Below are positions 13,601 to 18,094 of a DNA stretch of 60,726 nucleotides, one piece after another. The stretch spans positions 1-60,726 of the forward strand of contig CALRWV020000013.1 of NCBI GenBank assembly GCA_943371965.1, read 5' to 3'. The stretch is from CALRWV02 sp943371965 (GTDB lineage Bacteria; Bacteroidota; JABWAT01). The notes under the pieces are model-generated. The model was given only the letters and a program-made list of their open reading frames with translations, made no database searches and was not told the DNA's origin. The position numbers and the translations under genes are program-made. Position 1 is the first letter of the stretch, and each line of letters opens with the position of its first letter.

Positions 13601-14426
13601 AACGGATTGCTATATCATTTGCAGCAAAATTGGCAACCGCAATATCGATGTTTCCGTCATTGTTGAAATCTGCTGCACAGATACCCCATGACTGTGACAT
13701 TCCATCCGTGATTTGTGTTGAACCCGAAAAATTACCCGCACCGTCATTAAGACGAACAGATACTGCACCATCAACTGAAGCCGATGCAAAATCCAGATCT
13801 CCATCATTGTCAAAATCTGCAGCGACTAATGATGCCGGACTTTGTGCTACAGAAGTTGTTGTGGTTGTTGGGAAATTACCCGATCCATCATTGAATCGAA
13901 TAAGGATTGCGTCTTCGTTATAACTGGCAATAGCAAGATCATTGTAACCGTCACCATTAAAGTCAGCAGAAATACCATAGTAAGGATAATTTCCGGTTGC
14001 GTAATTCACTGGAGCAGCGAATGTTGCAGGGGCAACCGCAGTTGCAATTGTAAACTGAAAAGAATAAGGAATTAGAGTATTTGTACTTACCGCTGTAATT
14101 GCGCTGGTTAACGTTACTGAAACTACTTCACCATTTTTGAAAGGAGCAAGCATTGTTAAAGTCACCTGATAAATGCTGCTGTTGTAGGAAAGTCCTCCAA
14201 AATCATGAAAACCTGATTCTGATCCGTTAATTCTGATAGTTGAATTTGTTAAAGTACCCGGGTCAACATCTTCAGGAAAAACAATAACAACCGATGAATT
14301 AACACCAATATTGTTTGCATTCTTTAACGGTGAATGAGAAGCAACTGAAAAAGTCTGGGCTTGAACAGACATACTTCCAACCAGTGAAATCAAGAGGATA
14401 GAAATAAAGGAAATTTTGCGAAACAT
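1..14426 (-). CDS. Giant secreted multidomain adhesin-like protein (C-terminus beyond window)
   Basis: The frame stays open from ATG 14424-14426 to the window edge (at least 4,808 codons); I checked the codon phase at about ten landmark motifs and it never shifts. Domains in order: signal peptide 1-23 (cleavage after VQA); Ig-like domain about 25-130; seven FG-GAP repeats about 135-470, each with a Ca-binding DxDxDGxxD-type loop; then eleven FN3 modules alternating with eight LamG-like modules, each of these marked by a DE(V/L)RIWN-type motif; a He_PIG-like Ig segment about 955-1015; a discoidin-like domain about 1710-1855; a MAM-like segment about 2260-2440 with a six-glycine run; about eight plant-type leucine-rich repeats (LTGxIP) about 3830-4045; then 71-residue Ig-like repeats to the edge. 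The set suggests calcium-dependent surface binding of glycans or proteins. A T9SS sorting domain would be expected past the edge, but this is not seen. Confidence 0.9.
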   Translation of the reverse strand, partial: MFRKISFISILLISLVGSMSVQAQTFSVASHSPLKNANNIGVNSSVVIVFPEDVDPGTLTNSTIRINGSESGFHDFGGLSYNSSIYQVTLTMLAPFKNGEVVSVTLTSAITAVSTNTLIPYSFQFTIATAVAPATFAAPVNYATGNYPYYGISADFNGDGYNDLAIASYNEDAILIRFNDGSGNFPTTTTTSVAQSPASLVAADFDNDGDLDFASASVDGAVSVRLNDGAGNFSGSTQITDGMSQSWGICAADFNNDGNIDIAVANFAANDIAIRFNDGFANFSGSQNVPVGLSPLAVTSADFDNDGYIDLAASNTNDGTISILINDQAGGFVVSQTIGDVYTTMTRAIDVADFNSDGFMDIVAANISNYATVHLNDGTGHFPGIQPIGPISNPYGVSTADFDGDGDVDFATANNYSGNVAVRFNNGSGNFSGNRSGEAGSNPQSIISADFDNDGDIDIAVVNASSANISVLMNTAVPAPSAPTQVYAVSLNQAAHLKWTPTISTDFYNIYGGTSPNPTTLLGTSETPDKFFPGLVNGTLYYYRVTSVNPFGESPYSNETGVVPIVGRGKAVSFDGVDDHINIGTVNESSITVETWIKFKDFNLRSIFSNLAVNGSGERGIIVDGSPNSFNISFGEDGAREMKNVAVSLTTNEWYHVAYVCNETQQLLYINGTLIDTDNAFGTINSSTDFTIGGSVWWGGNFSNSEMDEFRIWNVERTQAEIQSSRHTVLTGEEVGLIRMYHFNEGAGTTAFDATKNGFNGTLNNSPAYVESTVPNYLTFTSTAPTASVDYNSNFTYNFAAKDSLNSQVSFFVAGNVQQDAAYDQGSPVTVTATVSNIWQSFTAVNTGIMTSGALYCTNAPGAANTINVYSGTGTGGQLLFTTSVFIPSTTDFQTFGVPLSANVILTAGQTYTIEYVSSNSSIVGDFFDTFDAYSGGESSYISSYDFPFQVYIRPLTTTPAATWLSLTDNTNGTGTLSGTPTVVDLGTFNVSLFAKTDAEYVQQPISFQITESEGLPNTPTGVYAIAQNGQVELHWNTEPGATSYNIYADDFISPTSLNTSSGTNSATVTGLTNGTLYFFRVTSVNGFGESSFSNEDAAVPAALDGNAAQFDGNYGYVTVPHSNDFNNITNEFTLEAWVNLVDSNNNQKLVGKTSIGNGFLLGVLNGQLNPEIWNGTYYEIKAGTVPSNVWTHLAVTFKSNGKMIGYVNGIPVDSLIIDSNSILPNYDNLIIGAAPWDLSSFPVNGKIDEIRIWNVVRSEQQIKDAMLQPLRGDENGLIALYHLDESGSTVYDAGTGNHNGNLNGGTFLTASGAMGVPIPSDPTKLFAIAQDGQVELKWDSVPFVTKYRIYSDVISSPTTLIDSSVQTSKVITGLTNGSAYYFRVTAVNASGESGYSNEDVVYPVNGAGNSLVLDGFDDFSIVDYSPDFYPSNLTVEAWVNPQSLPASSGDVTGIVDTRDNYNGTGGYSLQLYNDNNNQFVQFWSRNSLLSFGYSLPLNQWTHLAVTENAAGAANLYINGILVATLGTMFPITDYNTNLQIGNRTASNGTFNGSIDEVRIWNYVRTKAQIGASINNSVRGDEPGLVAAWHFDENSGDITSFDAASNAHNGNLQNGADYSSSGAMMIIPTTPTGFYSVADNGQVTLTWEPVPGATQYHIFSDTNPNPTTETAQTSQTSATITGLTNGTTYYFRITASNTNGSTGYSSEVSSVPNTAQPVRFASAVLGYSSEYSNEFGAYRALGSPDFYPSYGDNNLTWASLNQDDPREYLEFSFDYPGPISSVSVYETFNPGAIDTIYVKNPNTNLWEIVWQGTAAAAPQTARIFTVYFPLTSFPVTQIRLAMNSAAVPDWNEIDAVSINNVPPTAPTGFFAIAQNGQVELKWNASPGADYYITYMDENPNPTGSNGTTNGTTSTFTGFTNGTTYYFRVKAVNGSGESAFSNEDAVVPVEKAGQALTFDGVDDNVNLGIINPANITIEGWVYPTAFGGGIFSNLAYNGSGEVGYSIEMGSGFFVFSIGEDGNRYIFNSSAIVTFNEWHHIAYTYDGSYVKFYVDGVLDTPGYAYVAPNSTAPFTVGAMFNGGINPFNGQIDELRIWNVAKTQSEILANMNNPIRGDQPGLLGAWHFDEGTGLTALDASVNALNGTLENGPTYSVSGAMTMPSVPVNLNGTASELLADLTWEPSQSTDVVKYFIYRSSSSSDPAPTLIDSVFGVNSNSYSDIGVSNGTWYYKIKAVDGNGVESTFSNEIELIPAIGTLAVEAFEGVFPPTGWDVVNNDAGITWEKVDPSNIGGGGGGEGGAFNGFGTQNSAYINNYNYDVDGETDSLKTKSFIVNPSDYFIFDVAYRVYDYDFDDSLKVLVSTDNGVTFSDLVYSKSATSGLATVSGFETNEFAPINPSDWREESIDLSAYIGQIIKVAFVNVTGYGNNLFIDNVKTGIPTPQVPVPQNLYIIAKPGTIELRWNAVNTPDFDHYNVYSGSSFDNLTYDGQTQSGNPNDTTFTQNGLTNNQGYYYKVSAVLNTSQESPQSNWDGGVPVERGGNSAALSGGNYITVANDGRFDLGDATYELWFKPDFSPNTLGYNPALISVRDIAGGNTRFSFHITDDQNSIAFWDGYSVSYMTYPFVQGKWYHVALVRQSGDTHLYINGEFRGSYSLDVNTGIFNNPLSIGSSGNGAELFPGSVDEVRIWDYAKNASEIKDGYLKPYFPNSGPISPNLVVRYSFDEDKDLTISGAHTVLDGSSHNINATAVNAINYDPSPLEIQVPTRFFAHPENGQITFRWNRNPESDLANYQLRWGNTSSSLGNATGISATDTSYVLTGLTNGTVQYFNLTAVDDNGTESNPTRIIGATPTNTLAGTALSFNETNYINTNPPSVSNPNPISLANKSFTLEVWAKHVPNGNYHYMFGQGNTASNNELLHIGFYNDNTFVFNFFGNDLWASAYGDANWHHWAVTYDMQSGSRLIYRDGFVVAADVSPSPFVGSGDFLIGSAFGGTQGFNGEMDEVRIWDYARTENEIRNNALSSLLGNESGLMAYYRFDENKDEQPEIYDSTPNQNEAENVNLLNYGPSGAKSLPTPPVVTGLYGIAQSNSVTLRWNQVPGTDFNRYTVYADTVANANVVRGHTADGDVADTNFTVTGLQNGKLYYFNVVAENVFGGFLGKSIEDGVVPTSGQGNALVQDGSTNDVTAPHTTEIMPTTALTVETWVKLNSIGTVQYIVSKGTDDQSEGQYGLLVLSNGTAQFHLWNEAYHRGVDGATVLATNTWYHIAGSWDGSVFRLYVNGNLEGSSAYFTPLTFQTNPLQIGRLRANEYMLDGQVDELRIWNVGRTQAEIQADMIANLSGDEAGLVANYHFDEPSNSTVAYDGSKYGNNASVVSGNFIPSGANSSLPPPTAPNGFFIISGNNSLQLKWDVNQSVGFDHYNVYLDTLANPTRLELSTTSGNNTDTSVVINSVQNGKLYYARVTAVNNIAQESAYSNEDADVPVRKQGNALSFDGATFIQPNNLIGNDFTIEFWFNSTQDVGHEADWWSGAGLVDADVNGTYDDFGISLARGRVAFGVGNPDQTIHSDFVADGNWHHVAAVRTQSTGEIKLFIDGEIVSNGIGNTNTLNASSYLGIGQVLSTGVFLNGSMDDIRIWNIAKSDSLIKTQFNRKLNGNEAGLVQYFRFDEPSNYGSLAFDYSNTANPYGINGSGSRIISGAMSPVSPSGVAAAATGYSGKVFVSWNPNSEPNITKYRLYYDTFSPATTLHDSMTVGDKLTTDLLVNGLTDNQLYFFRLTAVDSDGNEGSFSLEATATPNGGTESDSTALVSIFNSTNGGSWTNNSNWLSGDIGSWYGVTVQGGRVIALDLSSNNLTGSFPASVTSLDSLRNLELYNNSLTGAIPKAIGNLSVLTTINLNNNSMSGSIPNEISNLSKLTYLSLAANSFTGGIPSSIGNLPKVDVIDLGGNPLGGSIPLSFGKLNKLAVLSLYNTGLTGSIPDTLGLLTTLTVIDLSNNLLTGNIPGNFGSLTNLSKFLINDNGLTGNIPSGLATSSALTELNIKNNQFNQLPDFTRTDYAVFKVENNKLSFEDLEPNSDISAITYSPQDSLPTAGASLQIVPVGTNYKLGSPSVSAGNSYQWIKDAVDLATATSNLDTLIIPAFAAGDQGVYAVRVTNSTLPLLTLTSKKATLVPVDGSVDFAGNLTNNASQSLTLTSVNADSMKITGEITNPTSGYVLFSTSYNATLSAGDGLKKVFADFKYGSTVITKSDSIQFDQTAPTATVAYDVTTSTNGNVVATITPSESVTITNNGGLTTKTFSANGSFQFDFTDAAGNTGSVTATVSNIDVTAPTATVAYDITTPTNGNVVATITPSESVTITNNGGLTTKTFSANGSFQFDFTDAAGNTGSVTATVSNIDVTAPTATVAYDITTPTNGNVVATITPSESVTITNNGGLTTKTFSANGSFQFDFTDAAGNTGSVTATVSNIDKTAPTATVAYDVTTPTNGNVVATITPSESVTITNNGGLTIKTFSANGSFQFDFTDAAGNTGSVTATVSNIDVTAPTATVAYDITTPTNGNVVATITPSESVTITNNGGLTTKTFSANGSFQFDFTDAAGNTGSVTATVSNIDKTAPTATVAYDITTPTNGNVVATITPSESVTITNNGGLTTKTFSANGSFQFDFVDAAGNTGSVTATVSNIDVTAPTATVAYDVTTPTNGNVVATITPSESVTITNNGGLTTKTFSANGSFQFDFVDAAGNTGSVTATVSNIDKTAPTATVAYDVTTPTNGNVVATITPSESVTITNNGGLTTKTFSANGSFQFDFTDAAGNT

Positions 14427-14469
14427 AGTTATCCCAAATGCTTTAGTGAAAAATTAAAACGAAAATCTG

Positions 14470-14493
14470 CCTGTCAATTTTACAACTGACAGG
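14470..14493. promoter_or_regulatory. Inverted repeat in leader of giant gene
   Basis: Perfect 7-bp arms CCTGTCA / TGACAGG separated by 10 bases, about 45-65 bp before the start codon of the giant gene. It could be an operator or a leader hairpin; no direct evidence for either. Confidence 0.3.
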
Positions 14494-15079
14494 AAAACTG
14501 AAAAATAAGAAGTTGAATGCTACCTGTTTGTTAAGTCACAACACAACAGATATTGAATGGAATTTGTTTTATTATTAAAAATCAGCCCCAACACCACCAT
14601 TATTCTTTCGGCTGGCTGAATAATCCCCAGAAAAATTTCTGAAGGATGCAATCAAAGATTTCTCGGATTTACTCTAATGTATCTTTAATTTAGGATTTGG
14701 TTTTGACATTACCAAATTTCACAATTGATTAAAATAAGGTTGTAAAATTAGGCAATTTTAAGTAAGTCGATTTGGTTCTGAATCACATTTTTGGGCAGAA
14801 TTGAATTAATTGGATTTTTAACTGATTGATGATCATGGACAGCTGGAAAATTAAAATATAAAACATTACGATTAGTATTGTTTTTCAAATACTTAACTTT
14901 CAAAATTAACGAAATCAGATTAGCTTTATTTCAATTAAAAAAAACCTTTGTTGTGGATAAATTTTCTGGAGAATATTGAATATTTGCAATCAAATTTGCC
15001 TTCATAACAGGAATCTGTACAAAAAACTTCCAAATTGGCGAAATTTCAAGAAGAATTTTATCCTTTTCCCTATTTTCTA

Positions 15080-15126
15080 CTTACCATTCACTACTTACCA
15101 CTAACCACTAGCGACTTGCCACTCCC
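15080..15126. repeat. Degenerate heptamer repeat (AGTGGTN type), copy 1
   Basis: On the minus strand this reads as imperfect tandem AGTGGTT/AGTAGTG-like heptamers. A second tract of the same kind lies at 31955-32007, also directly after a stop codon. Such tracts are dispersed intergenic sequence; no function is visible. Confidence 0.55.
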
Positions 15127-15129
15127 AGT

Positions 15130-16185
15130 TTACTCTTTCTTCCACCTGATTGTCTTGGCAATAACTTCCATTTCTCTGAGGAACTCCCTTTTTTCAGGAA
15201 ATCTGGGTGCAAGTACCGATCCATCAACCATATACATTTGTTTGAGCGAATCATTGTAAAAAGTATAATTGATAAACGGACCGCCCATTGAAAAATCATT
15301 CAGACGCCATAAACCGCGGGTTTCAACTGCATACATTCCCTTAAAATCCACCGTTTTTTGTTCAAGATACAAGGGGTCCGATTTTGAATTTCTGGCAATT
15401 TCAACATAGGATGATAAGCTATCATCACCCTGAACATACAATTTGGTAATCGAATCCCGAATTCCAAGAAATCTGGCTTGATCAGAAAAGTCCGGATTTT
15501 TTTCATCCCACCAGTAAACCCATAACCAGCGGTCAACATCAGCCTGAACTCTTTTCATATAAAAGAAATTTGGGTTAAGTGTATCTTTTACAACAATATA
15601 ATCATGCTGAAAATCAACTGTAAAACCAAGTTTATTTAAAACCTGTTCTGATTTTTCAGGTTGCGAATGACTTTTAAACATCTGGTAATAAGTTCTCCCA
15701 AGAGTAAATTCCAGAAAAGTATATGAAATGGTCTCTGCGTTTGATGCCAAAATCCTGTCAATGTTTTTTATGGAGTCAGACACAATAAAAACTGACAATT
15801 GACGGTCATTCCACTGATTTCGGACAACAAAAATATTCTGTTCGCCCGAAACAGCTTTTGCATAAACTTCTTTTGACAGCATTTGCCTTACCAGCATCGA
15901 AGTGGCACCGGTATCAGTTGTTGAAGCTAGGAAAAGCAAATAAGCTCTATTTCGTAAATTCAGGAAATCAATGGGTTTATGGAGCTCAATATCAAATAAA
16001 GGTTGCGGTTGTGGAAGTGTATTGATCTGTTTTGAAATGGACAATTGAAGCCCATGACTTGCAAGTGAAACTGTGGATGTGTCTGAAAAAACGACAATTC
16101 TTGCTTCAGGACCGAGTGCGGTGCTTTTATAATCACCGCATCCGGTCAAAAGCAAAAACCCAATAAAAATGAAAACTGTTTTCAT
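15130..16185 (-). CDS. DUF4837 family lipoprotein
   Basis: A 351-residue protein with a lipoprotein signal: K at position 3, a hydrophobic stretch and the lipobox LLTGC, so Cys16 would be lipidated. The body matches what I know of the DUF4837 family of Bacteroidota-type envelope proteins: an internal WNDRQ region, a tryptophan-rich VDRWLWVYWWDE segment and the C-terminal GGPF...DGSVLAPRFPEKREFLREME block. Family function is not established. It lies 149 bp downstream of queF on the same strand, with a repeat element between them, so an operon is uncertain. The length fits the family and the ATG start gives an intact signal. Confidence 0.75.
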   Translation of the reverse strand: MKTVFIFIGFLLLTGCGDYKSTALGPEARIVVFSDTSTVSLASHGLQLSISKQINTLPQPQPLFDIELHKPIDFLNLRNRAYLLFLASTTDTGATSMLVRQMLSKEVYAKAVSGEQNIFVVRNQWNDRQLSVFIVSDSIKNIDRILASNAETISYTFLEFTLGRTYYQMFKSHSQPEKSEQVLNKLGFTVDFQHDYIVVKDTLNPNFFYMKRVQADVDRWLWVYWWDEKNPDFSDQARFLGIRDSITKLYVQGDDSLSSYVEIARNSKSDPLYLEQKTVDFKGMYAVETRGLWRLNDFSMGGPFINYTFYNDSLKQMYMVDGSVLAPRFPEKREFLREMEVIAKTIRWKKE

Positions 16186-16300
16186 ATCAACCTTTAAATA
16201 AAGTTATCAAAAATAATTCAAGGGAAAGCCGCAAGAGTATCAGATTTGTAAAGATTTTTTCGATACTCATTATTCAAAAAGATCAGTGGAAATCATAATA

Positions 16301-16334
16301 AATCAGTGTTATCAGCGTCCAATTGTATTAAATC
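16301..16334. repeat. Dispersed 'ATCAGTGTTATCAGCG' element (family A), partial copy
   Basis: This arm (AATCAGTGTTATCAGCG then TCCAATTGTATTAAAT) is shared with the intergenic elements at 17485-17590, 27195-27310 and 28250-28330. Here mainly the right arm is recognisable. It lies at the end of queF. Confidence 0.6.
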
Positions 16335-16757
16335 TTATCTAACCCGTTTGTCAATCGGCGTTGTTTCATATTTCTTATCTGAACGGAGACGGATAACAGT
16401 TGTCACATTTCCACGTGCGTTGAAATCGCCAATAACTTCAAGAAAACGGGGTTTCAATTTTTCGTTTAATGTATCATAAATAACATTGGTGACTGCTTCA
16501 TGTGAAATATGCATGTCACGGTAACTGTTCAGCCATAGTTTGAAAGCTTTGAGTTCAACAATCAGTTTATCAGGAACATAATTCACATAAATTCTTGCAA
16601 AATCAGGAAATCCGGAACGTGGACATTTACAGGTAAACTCCGGATAGTCAATTTCAATCAGATAATCGCGATCCTGAAATTTATTTTCCCAAATTTCGAG
16701 TTCAATTTCTTCAATCTGTTTTTCGCCGTACATTAAATCTTTCACAACCGTTTTCAA
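16335..16757 (-). CDS. queF: NADPH-dependent 7-cyano-7-deazaguanine reductase QueF (type I)
   Basis: QueF reduces preQ0 to preQ1 in the queuosine tRNA-modification pathway. The 140-residue length fits the short unimodular (type I) class. Visible family motifs are EFTCKCPRSG with the nucleophilic cysteine (Cys45 in this numbering), PDF with Asp52, the substrate-binding VELKAFKLW block, and HE at 86-87. The start is TTG at 16755-16757; a GAAGGA ribosome-binding sequence lies 7 nt upstream, which favours it over the internal ATG at codon 9. No other queuosine genes are in the window. Confidence 0.93.
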   Translation of the reverse strand: MKTVVKDLMYGEKQIEEIELEIWENKFQDRDYLIEIDYPEFTCKCPRSGFPDFARIYVNYVPDKLIVELKAFKLWLNSYRDMHISHEAVTNVIYDTLNEKLKPRFLEVIGDFNARGNVTTVIRLRSDKKYETTPIDKRVR

Positions 16758-16857
16758 TTCAAAATCCTTCGTTTTTATTTTAAAAATTCAAAAATCCGAC
16801 ATTTAAGCAGGAATTTCAATTCTAACCACACTAAACTCTAAAACCGAAGAAATAATT

Positions 16858-17042
16858 GCCACGAATTCACAAATTAAAATTATAAATTAAGTCTTTATGT
16901 ATGAATTCTGTTTTCAATTCGTGAATCTGTGGCAAAAATATTATCCTTAACTATAATTCGTGTCTTTTCGTGTAAATTTGTGGCTAAAAATGAATTTGTA
17001 TTGATTTTAAATCTGTGTTCATCCGGTTAATCTGTGGTAAAA
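16858..17042. repeat. Dispersed palindromic element (family B, GCCACGAATTCAC)
   Basis: 16858-16933 is an imperfect palindrome: the left arm GCCACGAATTCACAAATT pairs with the right arm AATTCGTGAATCTGTGGC. Two further degraded right arms follow (about 16953-16984 and 17008-17038), each ending in TTTGTGGC or TCTGTGG, so the spacer looks like stacked or decayed copies. It fills the roughly 300-bp divergent gap between queF and the CoA-binding protein. It resembles widespread non-coding palindromes in Bacteroidota-type genomes. Confidence 0.7.
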
Positions 17043-17055
17043 AAGAAAGAAAATA

Positions 17056-17481
17056 ATGACCAATCAAGAAGTTGCTGATATTCTAAAAAACTCAAATACT
17101 ATTGCTGTTTTGGGTATTAAAGCTGAACCTTATGAAGTTTCGAACGAAATTTTCAATTACCTGATCAATAAAAAATATAATGTCTTAGGTGTGAATCCGA
17201 AATTGGCTGGAAACGAAGTTTCCGGAAAACCTGTAACTGCTACTTTGGCTGAAATCAAAATTCCGGTTGATATAGTCGATATTTTCCGTGCATCCCAACA
17301 TCTTCCCATGCATGTTGAAGATATTTTATCCATGAATCCGCTTCCAAAAGTAGTCTGGTTTCAGCAGGGAATTTCTAACCATGAAGTCGCAAAACAGCTT
17401 GAAACAAAAGGGATTACGGTAATTCAGGATTATTGTATTGCCGTTGCTTACGGAACCAACCGCCATCTCATTGAAAGTTAA
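17056..17481 (+). CDS. CoA-binding domain protein (YccU-like)
   Basis: A 141-residue single-domain protein of the CoA_binding_2 / YccU family, a Rossmann fold related to the CoA-binding domain of succinyl-CoA synthetase. Visible are the first strand and nucleotide loop IAVLGIKAEPYEVSNEI, the VLGVNPK strand at about 43-49, the PVDIVDIFRAS segment with its VDIFR signature, and KVVWFQQGI followed by VIQDYCIAV, where the cysteine is typical of the family. The ligand is presumably CoA or an acyl-CoA; the physiological role is unknown. It starts directly after a repeat element and has no operon partner. Confidence 0.85.
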   Translation: MTNQEVADILKNSNTIAVLGIKAEPYEVSNEIFNYLINKKYNVLGVNPKLAGNEVSGKPVTATLAEIKIPVDIVDIFRASQHLPMHVEDILSMNPLPKVVWFQQGISNHEVAKQLETKGITVIQDYCIAVAYGTNRHLIES

Positions 17482-17484
17482 ATT

Positions 17485-17592
17485 AATACGCACACAGATT
17501 TCGCGGATAAGACTGATAACCACAGTTTTTTTTATAACTTCTGTATAAATCATAATAATCTTCCTCATCTGCGTTCCATTGTATTTTTTCTA
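17485..17592. repeat. Dispersed palindromic element (family A), copy 2
   Basis: The left arm ATACGCACACAGATTTCGC and the right arm ATCTGCGTTCCATTGTAT are imperfect reverse complements. The same arms recur at 27195-27310 and, in part, at 28250-28330 and 16301-16334. It fills most of the gap between the CoA-binding gene and the EamA gene. Confidence 0.7.
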
Positions 17593-17643
17593 TTTTCAAT
17601 CCAACTTCTGATTATTTTTACTGATCACTATCATGGAGATTAT

Positions 17644-18072
17644 ATGAAACCTCAATTTTTTGCCCTTCTTACAGCTATTGCCTGGGGTGTTGGTGGCTAT
17701 TTCGAGAAAAAAGGACTTCACATGGGAAATTTGAGTCCGCAACTTGGAATTACCATCAGAACTTTGGTGGCTCTAATTGTTCTCGGCTTGGTCAGTTTTT
17801 CTGAATGGAAAACCATTGCAAATGCCGGACCTAAAGCATTAATGTACATGATTGTTGGTGGGGGAATTGTTGCAGGTTCTGTTGGAATGCTTTGTTTTTA
17901 CATGGCAATTAAAGGAGCCCCACTGGGAGAAGTCATGCCAATTGCTTTTACTTCTCCGCTATTTGGAGCATTGATGGGTTTATTTTATGGCGGAGAACCA
18001 ATTGAACTTAAAACAATTATTGGAATGGTATTAACCATTTCCGGTATTATTGTTTTAACTGTCAAGGTATAA
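17644..18072 (+). CDS. Half-size EamA-family membrane transporter
   Basis: A 142-residue, strongly hydrophobic protein with about five predicted membrane helices forming a single EamA domain. The N-terminal AIAWGVGGYFEKKGL and the C-terminal GEVMPIAFTSPLFGALMGLFYGGEPI block are typical of drug/metabolite transporter family members. Most EamA transporters have two such domains in 290-300 residues, so this one should act as a dimer, like small multidrug resistance-type proteins. Substrate unknown. It converges with the next gene, whose stop is only 22 bp away. Confidence 0.8.
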   Translation: MKPQFFALLTAIAWGVGGYFEKKGLHMGNLSPQLGITIRTLVALIVLGLVSFSEWKTIANAGPKALMYMIVGGGIVAGSVGMLCFYMAIKGAPLGEVMPIAFTSPLFGALMGLFYGGEPIELKTIIGMVLTISGIIVLTVKV

Positions 18073-18094
18073 TGGTAATGATTTATTCTGTCAT

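Larger units (their letters stand above)
14427..15129. other. Intergenic region upstream of the giant gene
   Basis: About 700 bp without a convincing gene. It must hold the promoter and leader of the minus-strand giant gene; I found no clear Bacteroidota-type TAnnTTTG box. It contains a leader inverted repeat (14470-14493) and, at its right end, a degenerate heptamer repeat (about 15080-15126). The remainder is AT-rich and without visible structure. Confidence 0.6.

Noticed and set aside
13010..14030. Regular repeats considered as a possible tandem DNA repeat array
   Set aside because: The periodicity is at protein level (FG-GAP repeats with diverged DNA), so it is already explained by the coding sequence.
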